A stretch of DNA of 64,000 bases from Lumbricus rubellus. Taxonomy: Eukaryota; Annelida; Clitellata; Crassiclitellata; Lumbricidae. The notes under the pieces were generated by a model, which did not search any database, was not told where the DNA came from, and was given only the letters and a program-made list of their open reading frames with translations. A program made the position numbers and the translations under genes. The DNA lies in assembly GCA_945859605.1 (NCBI GenBank), contig OX243824.1, positions 6,903,537-6,967,536 on the forward strand. Direction: 5' to 3'. Below are positions 21,420 through 31,895 of this stretch, one piece after another; the stretch's first letter is position 1, and each line of letters opens with the position of its first letter.

Positions 21420-21690
21420 ACTGAGACAGACAAAGACAGACAGAGACAGACAAGGGTACACTGAGACAGACAATTAGCATAGCGTCAGACACAGACATAG
21501 AGGATGATAAGGAGCGACAGTCGCCGACAGAGAGACAGAGAGAGAGACAGACAGACAGACAGAGACAGAGAGAGACAGAGAGAGACAGAGACACAGACAT
21601 AGACACAGACACAGACAAACAGAGAGAGACAGACAGACAGAGACAGAGACAGACATAGACATAGACACAGACAGAGAGAGAGAAGTTAGT
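21420..21690. repeat. GACA tandem array, right part
   Basis: Continuation of the array at 20805, with ACAGAGAGAG variants. It ends at GTATATATATCC near 21700. Confidence 0.92.
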
Positions 21691-21974
21691 TGGCATAGCG
21701 GTATATATATCCGAGCAATCTGGACATCATCATCTTGTGACCCCCGTCATAAACCAGGGACCCTTTGAAGCCACGAGGTCGGTCGCGAGGTACTTGCCTC
21801 CCTCCTCTCCACCCCCCCCTGGCCCGCCACCCTCCTCACCTTCTCATCCGAGGGGCTTACTTTGTTAAACACATGAGCCAGACGAATCACTACGGAACCC
21901 GAAAAGTGATACGAGATAAAAAGTTCATGAATACTTTTGAAATTGCCCTTAGGCCAGAGTTCAGAAGAGTCGCA

Positions 21975-22113
21975 CATCACCAGTCTTTCTTTTCATCATC
22001 ATCATCATCATTGTCGTCATCGCCGTCGTCGCCGCCGTCGTAATCATCGTCATCGTCTTCATCATCCTCTCCTTCTAATTCTAATTCCAATTCTAATTAT
22101 TTGTAATTGTTGT

Positions 22114-22203
<90 letters not shown>

Positions 22204-22345
22204 TCTCCTTCTCCTGCTCCTTCTCCTTCTCCTTCTCCTTCTCCTTCTCCTTCTCCTTCTCCTTCTCCTTCTCCTTCTCCTTCTTCTTCTCCTTCTCCTC
22301 CTCCTCCTCCTCCTCCTCCTCTTTCAGTTTCTTCGCAATCGTCGC
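21975..22345. repeat. (ATC)n then (CTCCTG)n / (CTCCTT)n
   Basis: 21985-22060 are ATC/GTC triplets. 22110-22205 is CTCCTG hexamers, 22206-22290 mainly CTCCTT hexamers, 22290-22320 (CTC)n. As at 15704, one base distinguishes the adjacent arrays. Confidence 0.94.
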
Positions 22346-22567
22346 TTTGGGGTTCCGTATCGCCGCCCCGTAACAACAACCCACCCCTGTGACCCCCTCT
22401 CTCTCTCAACGGCGGACCGCGACAGAACCCCTCCCCGTTCCGCCCCGTCATGAGTTGCATCACGGTCTCTTGTCGTAGTCGTTGGTCTGGGCCTTGGCGC
22501 CGCTGCACAGGTGTGCGTCGCATTGCGACAGTGCGCCGACGGCAAAGGGCGCGAGTTTCGGCTGCTC
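22346..22567. other. GC-rich unique stretch
   Basis: Non-repetitive, with the words TTGGCGCCGCTGCACAGG (22496-22513) and GTCGCATTGCGACAG. Overlapping frames on both strands have no domain, so I treat it as non-coding. Confidence 0.4.
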
Positions 22568-22595
22568 ACAGGTGCTCTCCAGACAGACTGGCGCC
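22568..22595 (-). promoter_or_regulatory. Candidate BMP/Smad response element, copy 2
   Basis: Minus strand GGCGCC (22595-22590), five bases, then GTCTG (22584-22580). CAGGTG lies at 22569-22574, with the same spacing as in copy 1 at 19351-19378. Outside the 28 bp the flanks are largely different, apart from a shared GCATTGC word upstream. It lies about 4.1 kb upstream of the Id-type start codon. A degenerate third GGCGCC-N5-GTC is at 24471-24482. Confidence 0.5.
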
Positions 22596-22985
22596 GGACC
22601 GGTGTTTGTCTCGGCCACCCACCCCCCACGAACCACCACCCAACACCCCAAGACCCCACCACCCACCACCGCTCAGGCCCTACTACACTATCCTGCTGCA
22701 TACGGGGAACTTAAATGGTCATTACGAGGCCCTTTTCAAATCTGATAATTATAAGCTTATAAGGCTGTTGTAGTAGGCGGCAGAGGGAGGGTTTCGGGTA
22801 TAACCTTGGGGTATACGGGCTGTTGGTTTCGGCGGAGGGAGGCGACTGGAACGGCGTTTTCGACCAATGAGCTGCTTGCTTGCTACTCTCGAGCTTTGAT
22901 TAATTAATGAGGCGAAGATCGGAATGATTCTGAAGTGAAGAGCTACTGTCTCGAGATGAATATCGCGACACAGTCCTCAGAAATG
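22596..22985. other. Intergenic stretch, no gene
   Basis: Unique sequence with a CACCACCCA-type low-complexity run at 22615-22670. No gene or element supported. Confidence 0.4.
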
Positions 22986-23004
22986 ATATGTAATCTGTGC
23001 CTTT

Positions 23005-23425
<421 letters not shown>

Positions 23426-23489
23426 CTTACAAACACGCACAGACAGCAGTGTATACATATTTTATTAAATTATTATGTTTGCAATTAAC

Positions 23490-23725
23490 GAGTTTTAATA
23501 CAGCGCCCCTTCAAGGTAACCTATTCAGATGCGCTCCCCATTAGGTCGCAGCTAAATACAGTAAAAGATGACTTTAAAGTTCGTGGCTGCAGCTTAAACA
23601 ACTTTGCGTTGTCTCGGCTTGTTACATGTTTAACGACACTGCCATATCAAAGATGATTAGTGTGGCCCTCCTTCTTTATCCAGGCTTGGGACTGGCACTG
23701 ATAGTGCACGATCAGTGGTGGGGTT
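23490..23725. repeat. SINE A tail (inverted) and interspersed repeat D copy
   Basis: ACAGCGCCCCTTCAAGG and GATGCGCTCCC mark an inverted family A end at 23500-23545. GTTTAACGACACTGCCATA, GGCCCTCCTTCTTTATCC and CTTGGGACTGGCACTG mark repeat D at 23627-23705. Confidence 0.7.
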
Positions 23726-23869
23726 ATTATAGTTCATATCCATTAATTAACCTCTGTAGGCGTCAAATCTACAGGGCATATTATTTTATTAGGTATCTTC
23801 TTCTTCTTTTGTTCTCTGCCGTCAGGCAGTTTCATAATTATGTCCAATGACGCCACGCATAGGCCTATC

Positions 23870-24135
23870 TGTTATTTATTATATACATTAATTATATTTG
23901 TTTTATGTATAATAACAATATATCTCTGCAAGTTATACACAACATATATAATTATATATTGTGTAATGTATATATAACCTGCATATACATACGATCATAC
24001 AACTATAGGGCCTACACTTATTTTATATAATATGTATATATCTGCAAGTTATACACAACATATATAATTATATATTGTATATATATAAATAAAACCTGCA
24101 TATATATATACGATCATACAGTTATATATATAGGT
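23870..24135. repeat. AT-rich tandem duplication
   Basis: A segment with TCTGCAAGTTATACACAAC, ATATATAATTATATATTG and CCTGCATATA ... CGATCATACA occurs at about 23925-24004 and again at about 24040-24122. Confidence 0.8.
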
Positions 24136-24159
24136 ATAAAGTTATATAAAGACGGCCAA

Positions 24160-24740
24160 ATCCAGTTAATTTCGTCGACCGTCCAGACGTGTTCGCGACG
24201 GGTTATGGCGCCAACCAAGAGACTCCGCCGTTCGTTCGCCTCCTTAGGTTTCGCATCCAAACCGAAATACCTGGGGTGATAAATGACCAGTCACCCCACC
24301 TTCGACCCTGCCACACCATACACTGCTTTATGGGGGCTCTGCATGGGCGGCACGAACAGACGGAGGGGGTAGAGGAAGGAAGGAGGGAAGGGGTCCGCTG
24401 TTGAGCACTGCCTGCTTGTCGTGCGCTGCGGGCAGCACAGGCAAATTATTTGGAAAGCGACAATCTGGCGCCGTTCAGTGGCTCTTGATGGCTGTTGTGT
24501 TATCTGACCCTTGAAATGACTGCAGCGCCGCGCTACGACGACGATGCCCAGGGCTCTGAGGTCCGCCGCCGTGTGAAAATGTCCGGTAGACCGTGTAGTG
24601 ATTCGCTTGGGATGGGTGAGGGGTTGGGGGGAGGGGGGGTGGGGGTGGGGAGAAGAGTGAGAGAGTACGTAAACTAATAAGTAGGTAGGTAGGTAGGTAG
24701 TACTAGTAAGTAAATTGGTAGGTAGGTGGGTTAGACAGGC
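24160..24740. other. GC-rich unique stretch upstream of Id
   Basis: Third GC-rich non-repetitive block in the 19-25 kb interval. It contains GGCGCC at 24212 and 24477 and CAGACGG at 24357, then G-runs and short (TAGG)n at 24680-24705. No convincing ORF. It may be regulatory, given the Id gene downstream. Confidence 0.35.
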
Positions 24741-25040
24741 AGGTACATTGGTGGTTGGCGGATGAAAACTCTAATTTTTTGTGCTTCAACGCAAACGCTC
24801 AAAACTTTGACAAACTCTGGAATATTTGCAAACAACTTTGGAATCTCGTGTAAATATGGTCACTGTTGCTGTGCTCAAAATTTCAGACAAATCCTAAAAG
24901 TTTTGACCGAGTTATGACACTTTTTTGTGAGGGCTTCTTCTTATTCGGACACAGTGTAGATGCTTGGTTAGTTGATAAATAGGTAAGCAGATATAAGTCG
25001 ATATAAGTCGGCCGGTCAGTCAGAAAGAAAGCAAGCATTG
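24741..25040. other. Unclassified intergenic stretch
   Basis: AT-rich, non-tandem, no MITE ends or ORF seen. Confidence 0.4.
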
Positions 25041-25049
25041 CAATACGCA

Positions 25050-25225
25050 CATACATGCAGGACGGTCATGGTCGGCGTCCTGGCACTTATGTTAAAATCT
25101 CTATGCCGTCCTGCCACTTGTGGCCAGCACATGCACCTCAAACTGTAAGGGGCGTCCTGACACTTCTTTTGGAAAGGTATAAGGGGCGTCCAGGCACTTT
25201 TTTTACACTTTTAGCACTGCTATCA
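25050..25225 (+). repeat. Interspersed repeat with GGGGCGTCCTGGCACTT subrepeats
   Basis: Shares an extended similar sequence with 39230-39425: GGACGGTCATGG, CTCTATGCCGTCCTGCCACTT, then two (here) or three (there) units of about 32 bp containing AAGGGGCGTCC and GGCACTTCTTTTGGAAAGG, ending TTTACACTTTTAGCACTG. Confidence 0.85.
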
Positions 25226-25239
25226 TATACAGACAGAAA

Positions 25240-25247
25240 CACATAAG

Positions 25248-25295
<48 letters not shown>

Positions 25296-25870
25296 TCATA
25301 TAGGCCTACAAAATACAAATGTATACTTTGCGCGTTGCTACACGTGTGCCGGCGAGCATGACGTATTTCGTCAGACATTTTTAGCCCAAAAAACTTACAA
25401 CAGATTTTTAATTCACACGTGATATACAATATTAATGTTCGTTGATGACGTTTTTATGACGTTATATGCATGACATGAATGATGCCATCTCACTCATCTG
25501 TATAAATTAAAAATATCAACTTATGTATGTAGACAGTCCGTGACAGTTCAGATTCATCATGGGACTGAGGGATAAACATAAAATTATAGGGACCGTATAC
25601 ATTATATAACCATATATATATATATAGCAAGAACTTGAAATATATTTTACCACTGGCAATGTCGATTTGCTTATTAAGCTTATACCGGGACACGGTGAAT
25701 GATTACTCGTGCAGATCGCCCACCCTGTAACTCAGAGAGTGGGGGGTCTACCAAAAACCGTATAGGCCTACGCCTACTTCCAGGATTTTGTTTCGGGGGT
25801 TTTACGATTCAACTGGCTATAAGGGCTGTAGGATGATTTAATCCATTGTAAAATGTCACATACAAATAAG
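25240..25870. other. Intergenic stretch with (TA)n
   Basis: (CA)n/(TA)n at 25247-25295, another TA run near 25610-25626. The rest is unique with no gene. Confidence 0.5.
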
Positions 25871-25874
25871 AGCT

Positions 25875-26010
25875 TCAAAAAGTCCTTCGCTCACAATAAT
25901 TGCCTATGCGTTTTTCGGCGTTAAGCTCCGATGCAGTGTCCGCACTGCAGTAGGCTAGTCTGGAGTGCCTCTGAATTGGAACCTTGAAGGGACGATGTAA
26001 CAAGCTGCTC
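25875..26010 (+). mobile_element. 5'-truncated SINE family A copy
   Basis: Starts within the body: AAAAGTCCTTCGCTCAC, CGTTTTTCGGCGTTAAGC, GATGCAGTGTCCGCACTGC, and ends TGGAACCTTGAAGGGACG then GTAACAAGC. The tRNA-like head is absent. Confidence 0.75.
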
Positions 26011-26086
26011 GCAAAACATTAGGCCTAGGCTACAATGTTTTCTTTCTCAATCGACAGACATGTACACACAGACGAAGAGACAGATA

Positions 26087-26399
26087 CAAGGCCGTAGCTA
26101 GGGGGTGTTTTGGGTGTTTGAACACCCCCGAAATGGAAAAAGTAAAAACATATTGTAACGCATTTACTAGCACATGATGTAAAAACCATGAAATAGGCCT
26201 AAAACCATAAACACCCCCCCCCCAAATTAAAAGTGTAAAAATATTCGAATGCGTTCCCTAGTAGCCTACATAATGAAAACAAACATGAAATTAGGAGAAA
26301 AGAAAGCCGTTTCCGACGACTAAAAAATGGTCGTCAGAAATAATTCTACCCCGAAGAAACACCCTCCCCCCCCCAAATCAAATCCTGGCTACGGCCTTG
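26087..26399. mobile_element. MITE, CAAGGCCGTAGC termini
   Basis: Left CAAGGCCGTAGCTAGG, right CCTGGCTACGGCCTTG, with a perfect 8-bp duplication GACAGATA (26079-26086 and 26400-26407). The interior has AACACCCCC blocks and a GACTAAAAAATGGTCGTCAG module. A degraded relative lies at 39437-39738. It ends about 345 bp before the Id-type start codon. Confidence 0.88.
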
Positions 26400-26439
26400 G
26401 ACAGATAACAGAAGGGCTATGACCCAGTCAGACCAGACG

Positions 26440-26695
26440 CCATTCTGAATCTCAACGTACAACAAACGGCCACGCCCTCCTCGCCCCAAGCGCACCATTG
26501 CAGCCAAGCAATCGACGCAGCGATTGGCCACAATCAACCAGCGTCAACGACAAAGGCGGGGCCACGTAGCCAAGGAGGCGGTGTCTAAGAGCCAGGAAGG
26601 CGTGGCCTAGCCAGCAACTTATTAAACAAACGAAGAGTCCGTTTTAACCAGAACAAGGTTGGCGTTTGGTGTAAGAGGAAAAATAAGAATATTAG
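26440..26695 (+). promoter_or_regulatory. Putative promoter of the Id-type gene
   Basis: GC-rich relative to its surroundings. It has CCACGCCCTCC (about 26470) and GGCGGGGCC (26556-26564), which are Sp/KLF-type boxes, an inverted CCAAT (CGATTGGCC at 26521-26529), GGCGTGGCC (26599-26607) and a TATA-like TTATTAAA (26619-26626). This order suggests transcription starts near 26645-26655, about 95 bp before the ATG. None of these sites is proven. Confidence 0.45.
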
Positions 26696-26743
26696 GTGTA
26701 CGTGAGTTTTCAAAGAAAAGAAGTTAGGCTACTATTTGAAACA

Positions 26744-27214
26744 ATGAAAACATCCGGAACTGTTTGTACGAGACTTGGAAATGGTGGTAGTGGTGGCGGT
26801 GGAGGAGGAGGCGGAGGAGCGTTGTACGGTTGCAGCGGTAAAGACGACAGGGTCGTGAAGCATCGGTTGGAGAACGGCGAGGAAGAGATGCAGGCTTGCT
26901 TCACTCGTCTTATGCATCTCGTTCCAACCATTCCACCCAACGAGAAGATGACGAAGGTCCAACTGCTCCAGCACGTCATCGACTACATCCTCGACCTTGA
27001 GATGACCCTCGACTTCCGGCCCAGCGAATCCCCCCTGCGCCACGGGTCTGCAACCTCCGCCGCTGTCGTTGCCAAGGATACGGACGATGTTAGTTTCGGT
27101 GGGTCTGATAGTAGGAGACCTCTGTCAGAGAACGCATCGCAGGTGAACAACTGCTCGCCAGATGACGCACTTCAACAGGTACGGGCGCTATATCAATTCC
27201 TAATGGACCAATGA
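26744..27214 (+). CDS. Id/emc-type HLH protein (inhibitor of DNA binding)
   Basis: Starting at ATG 26744 (MKTSG), the frame encodes 156 residues. An upstream in-frame ATG at 26696 would add 16 residues, but it lies where the 5' UTR is expected. After a poly-Gly stretch (residues 14-25) comes a helix-loop-helix at about 48-90: ACFTRLMHLVPTIPPNEKMT then KVQLLQHVIDYILDLE. The LVPT-P-NxKxxKxxLLQHVIDYIxDL pattern is diagnostic of Id/extramacrochaetae proteins. There is no basic DNA-binding region before helix 1, so it should sequester E-proteins rather than bind DNA. CAG|GTACGG at 27176-27184 is a good splice donor near the C-terminus, where vertebrate Id genes have an intron, so the last 11 codons may be intronic. 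Id genes are classic BMP targets. Confidence 0.88.
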   Translation: MKTSGTVCTRLGNGGSGGGGGGGGGALYGCSGKDDRVVKHRLENGEEEMQACFTRLMHLVPTIPPNEKMTKVQLLQHVIDYILDLEMTLDFRPSESPLRHGSATSAAVVAKDTDDVSFGGSDSRRPLSENASQVNNCSPDDALQQVRALYQFLMDQ

Positions 27215-27407
27215 AGTTACATTACATTATACATATTATAATGGTCATTGTTAATGTTTCTGTGTCGTGTTACGTTTACGGGGTTTCGCTTGACCATAGC
27301 AAGACAGGTGGACTGCATGACATGACATAGCATAGCAAGGGTTTAAAGTGGTCCAGAGGACGCTGAGTCCGTGTAACTGCAAATTAACCTGGAATATCTA
27401 ATAACCC
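27215..27407. other. Id 3' region or intron
   Basis: No polyadenylation signal AATAAA was found close downstream of the stop, which favours the view that the gene continues through a splice at 27178. The second exon was not identified. Confidence 0.35.
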
Positions 27408-27592
27408 CATGGGCAGAGTTTGGTTTCCGTTCTTGGGGGGGGCTAACCCCGAGTCTGGGCCTTATTGGGGGGGGGGGGGGGGATAACCCCAAAACAGGAT
27501 ACCATTTTTAAGGTTAAAAAGTTTAATCTGGGTCTTCTTCGAGGGGCTTAGCCTCCCTAGCCCCTGATAAACTCCGCCCATGAATAGCCCAA
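27408..27592. mobile_element. MITE, CATGGGCRGAGTTT termini
   Basis: Left CATGGGCAGAGTTTGG, right AAACTCCGCCCATG. Flanks AATAACCC and AATAGCCC match at 7 of 8. Same family as 915-1070, with G-runs and the inverse C-runs inside. Confidence 0.8.
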
Positions 27593-28360
27593 TTGTTCTA
27601 ACTTCCTCTTAATTAAACGCTGTGCTGTTGTGAATGCACAAATAGCACGCCCATTGAGACATTGCTGTCATCCAAACCGTTCCACAATACAATGATACAT
27701 TATAAATTTATAATAATTATGATACAATGAAGCCATATGCAAAGAGGTAGGTTGGTAAGTAAGTAGGCCAATAGGTAGGTAATTGTTTGGTAGTCAGTAG
27801 GTATGTATACGAAGGGAGGGAAGGAAGAAGAGTTGAAGGCAAGTAGAAATGTATAGAGGTAGGTAAAGTGGGTTGATATAGGAAGGTTTTGCAGGTGGGT
27901 AAGTTAGAATGCGGGTAGGTAGCCTAGGTAGGTATACTCCAAGATCAATCCACACACTTCGTATTCAAAGAACCGTGGGTATACAATGTAGCTTAGGGAA
28001 CTGTTTGATCCTCGACTGCTGACAATAAACACCAATTCCACGAGATCAAAAGCCACCATACATTTACCTCGATGCCCAGGGGCCGTACTATTCACGACGA
28101 TAATGTCTCAGCTCCCAGACCATTAACCGAGTCCCATGGGCCATGCAGGCTATACTGGTCTCATCCTGTTGCTACGCCCAGGTGCCCAGCGACACACCTG
28201 CTCCAAGCCGGACACCACCCTGCGGGCCTTGCACAGAGAGCGCTCTAATCTATAGACTGGGAGTGGCGGGTATACAACCGTGCGTATGGGTCCAATTTCA
28301 GGTGGCCCGAACCCGCTGCAGATTTGAGGTGCCCGCAGATATAAACATGTGCGTGGTGGA
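27593..28360. other. Intergenic stretch with GTAGGTAG-type repeats
   Basis: 27735-27935 has irregular GTAGGTAG tandem units. 28080-28360 is GC-richer unique sequence. No gene supported. Confidence 0.5.
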
Positions 28361-28364
28361 CAGG

Positions 28365-28450
28365 TGGTTTGTCAGTGCCAGTCCCAAGCCTTGAGAGAGG
28401 AGGAGGAGGAGGAGGGTGGTGACACTAATTATAATTTCTGATATGACACA
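28365..28450 (-). repeat. Interspersed repeat D copy, inverted
   Basis: CAGTGCCAGTCCCAAGCC, GGAGGAGG-type purine run, GTGACACTAAT and ATGACACAG are the reverse complement of the repeat D words. Confidence 0.7.
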
Positions 28451-28898
28451 GTTTCTTCGAACAACAACAAGGGAGGGTTAATTGCCAGAGGGGAATCTCT
28501 GGTGTAATCACAATAATCACAACACCTGGTCCGCACTATAATCGCCCTAAAATTGCCCTAAATGCAATATGCAAACGCATTCCTTTAATTTTATTATCTA
28601 AATAAAGGGAAGGCTTATGCGTGAGCTCAGAATTCGTGGATGATCACAATCTTGTGGTCAATTCGAATCGGCTCTCCTCAAATAATTTAATAAACAGGGT
28701 GAACACGGAAACAGAGGACAAACATTAAGAGCCATATGCGCCTATAAGTATAAGCTTAGGCTTTAATTTGTGTGGGAACGCGTGGGAATGGGCGTTCCCA
28801 CATGCCCTCGAACTTCTCTGCTTGCGTTCCCACTACCGTGGACTCCGAAATTTACCGTGGACTCCGAAATTGTTTTGAGACCTCCATGCCACTACTCA
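28451..28898. other. Intergenic stretch with MITE fragment
   Basis: GTGTGGGAACGC at 28770 and GGCGTTCCCAC at 28791 resemble the interior of 17175-17318. The 18-bp phrase TACCGTGGACTCCGAAAT is duplicated in tandem near 28834-28870. No gene. Confidence 0.5.
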
Positions 28899-28907
28899 CT
28901 CTGATGG

Positions 28908-31144
28908 CAGTGTTTAATCTAGTCCCCACCCGCTGGGGGGGGAATTCAGGTTTCTGGGGGGGGGGAGACAATCGAGCGTCCGAAGGACGCTCGTGAGGTG
29001 CGTAGCGCCGAGACCCGCAGGGGGAGGGGTATGGGGAGGGGGATGTGAATTTCCACATTGCAATGGTAGCATTTTAAGGTACCATCTTACCAAAATACCT
29101 GTACTTTTTCAGAGCCCCATCAGAAACTTTTTGAATTTCCACATTGCAATGGTAGCATTTTAAGGTACCATCTTACCAAAATACCTGTACTTTTTCAGAG
29201 CCCCATCAGAAACTTTTTGAATTTCCACATTGCAATGGTAGCATTTTAAGGTACCATCTTACCAAAATACCTGTACTTTTTCAGAGCCCCATCAGAAACT
29301 TTTTGAATTTCCACATTGCAATGGTAGCATTTTAAGGTACCATCTTACCAAAATACCTGTACTTTTTCAGAGCCCCATCAGAAACTTTTTGAATTTCCAC
29401 ATTGCAATGGTAGCATTTTAAGGTACCATCTTACCAAAATACCTGTACTTTTTCAGAGCCCCATCAGAAACTTTTTGAATTTCCACATTGCAATGGTAGC
29501 ATTTTAAGGTACCATCTTACCAAAATACCTGTACTTTTTCAGAGCCCCATCAGAAACTTTTTGAATTTCCACATTGCAATGGTAGCATTTTAAGGTACCA
29601 TCTTACCAAAATACCTGTACTTTTTCAGAGCCCCATCAGAAACTTTTTGAATTTCCACATTGCAATGGTAGCATTTTAAGGTACCATCTTACCAAAATAC
29701 CTGTACTTTTTCAGAGCCCCATCAGAAACTTTTTGAATTTCCACATTGCAATGGTAGCATTTTAAGGTACCATCTTACCAAAATACCTGTACTTTTTCAG
29801 AGCCCCATCAGAAACTTTTTGAATTTCCACATTGCAATGGTAGCATTTTAAGGTACCATCTTACCAAAATACCTGTACTTTTTCAGAGCCCCATCAGAAA
29901 CTTTTTGAATTTCCACATTGCAATGGTAGCATTTTAAGGTACCATCTTACCAAAATACCTGTACTTTTTCAGAGCCCCATCAGAAACTTTTTGAATTTCC
30001 ACATTGCAATGGTAGCATTTTAATGTACCATCTTAACAAAATACCTGTACTTTTCAGTGCTTATAAGAGTGGACTTCAATAAATATAAGCAACACTTAAC
30101 AAATATTTTGGGGGGTTATTTCCACACTGTAATGGTAGGCCTCCTCTTTTAAGGTGCCATTTTAGCAAAATAACTCCATTAGACTATTCAGTACTGATAA
30201 AAAAGTGTTTTAGGATCTAATATAATATATGATTATAATTGCAATAAAAATATCTTTATGTATCGAGTTCAGCAGCTCAGTTCTCCTGTTGCTGAGTTAT
30301 TCTAATGAATAAATGCAGACATGAATATAATAGTAGCCTATATAAGCTGACTTTTCAGCACTATATCAGTTTAACCCTGTTTTCCAAGATGGTCCTGAAT
30401 TGCTGACCAGGACATACTTTCTAAAATCATATTCAATGGTACACAAACCAACCAAGAACTAATAAACTACCGGTGCCAAATTCAAGAAACCATGTGTGGT
30501 AATGATGTTCTTTTTAGGTTTTACTATATAATATCAACACATATTTAAACACATATTATGTGTTTAAATAATAGGACCAAACATTTTGAAATTTTAGGCC
30601 TACAGTTTAAAATTTGAAGGATACCACTGGTGAGAAGCCATTCAGTTGTACAAAAGTAGTATTTGTACAAATATTAGCAGTAAGTTATTCTCATTTTAGC
30701 AGGATTGTGTCATATATTATAATAGTAAATAATAACATTATAACCATTGACCATAAAATAATAAATAATATTACAGTATATTATAACAATTCATGTAATA
30801 CGATGATGTAAACAGCAACTAAAAACTATAAGCATTTTGTCACATTTTCTGGAGGGGATGTCATATCTGTTGTCAGTTGTGCAAAAATAGAGTTTATACA
30901 AATATATACAGTAAGTCATACTAATTGCAACATGATAGTATCATATATAATAATAGTAAATAATAAATAATAATCATATAATAGTAAATAACATCACGGT
31001 ATATTATAACACTTCATATAAAACAACGATGAAAATAGTAACTAAAACCCAATATAATTTTGTCAAATTTTTCTGGGGGGGGGAAATGTCAATCCTGGGG
31101 GGGGGAACTTTCCCCCCCCCCAGAGACGTCTAGATTAAACACTG
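28908..31144. mobile_element. Non-autonomous hAT element carrying a satellite array
   Basis: The ends are CAGTGTTTAATCTAG and its exact inverse CTAGATTAAACACTG. The flanks are CTCTGATGG on both sides (28899-28907 and 31145-31153), an 8-9 bp duplication typical of hAT elements. G-runs and C-runs lie just inside both ends. From 29047 the element contains 11 full 86-bp tandem units. Between 30643 and 31078 there are two diverged tandem copies of about 210 bp. No transposase is present. Confidence 0.88.
29047..30060. repeat. 86-bp satellite, 11 full copies plus a diverged one
   Basis: The unit begins GAATTTCCACATTGCAATGG and recurs every 86 bp (29047, 29133, 29219 ... 29993). The first eleven copies appear identical base for base. 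The twelfth (29993-30060) has substitutions and stops early. A strongly diverged relative lies at about 30115-30180 (TTATTTCCACACTGTAATGG). The homogeneity points to very recent amplification or ongoing conversion. Confidence 0.97.
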
Positions 31145-31153
31145 CTCTGATGG

Positions 31154-31425
31154 AACCATGGAACCCTCCAATAAAACTGCTCTTCGGCTTTCCCATGGCA
31201 TGCACTGCGCACACACATCACTTTAACCATGCCCTTGTTACTCTTCAATGAGAGTAGAGGCATTTCAATGGTGCTATAGACAAACCCTGGGAGGAAATGA
31301 GCTATATAAAAAGTCTAAACGGAAACGCCCGAGGTTTGTATAATCACGGGTCTCGGAATTCACCGTTGCACAAGTGGCGTCTTCATTCGGGGTTAGACCA
31401 AGCCATGGGGTTCTGAATTGATGAT
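31154..31425. other. Short unique stretch
   Basis: Includes a family A-like GCTATATAAAA word at 31300. No gene. Confidence 0.4.
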
Positions 31426-31429
31426 GGGA

Positions 31430-31895
31430 TGTAGACAGACAGACAGACAGACAAGAGAGACAGATATAGACAGACAGAGAGGCAGATAGAAAGACAGAGA
31501 AAGACAGAGAGAGAAAGGCATACAGACAGACGTATCAACAGGCATAAAGACAGACAGAAAAGCAGGCATAAAGACGGACAGACAGACACAGGCAGACAGA
31601 TATAGACAGACAGAGAGGCAGACAAGAAGACAGAGAGAAACGGACATACAAATAGACAGAGACGCAGACAGACAGATATAGACAGACAAAGAGACAGACA
31701 AAAGACAGAGAGACAGATACAGACAGGACAGACAGAGAAGCAGGCAGAAAGACGGACAGACAGACACAGGCAGACAGATCTATAGACAGGGACAGAAGAC
31801 AGACAAATATAGACAGACAGCGAAGCTCTTAAATAGACAGGCAGACAGACAGAGACATGGACAGACACACCGACAAAGGCACAGACAGACAACCT
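31430..31895. repeat. GACA/ACAGATATAGACAG tandem array
   Basis: Irregular GACA-based array with longer units near 31590 and 31670 containing ACAGATATAGACAGAC. The Cys/Leu/Val/Ser frames are artefacts. Confidence 0.92.

Noticed and set aside
30614..30811. TGEKPFSC, resembling a C2H2 zinc-finger linker, inside the hAT element
   Set aside because: No zinc-binding Cys/His pattern follows, and a parallel diverged copy of the same DNA at about 30862 lacks the motif, so it is probably chance.
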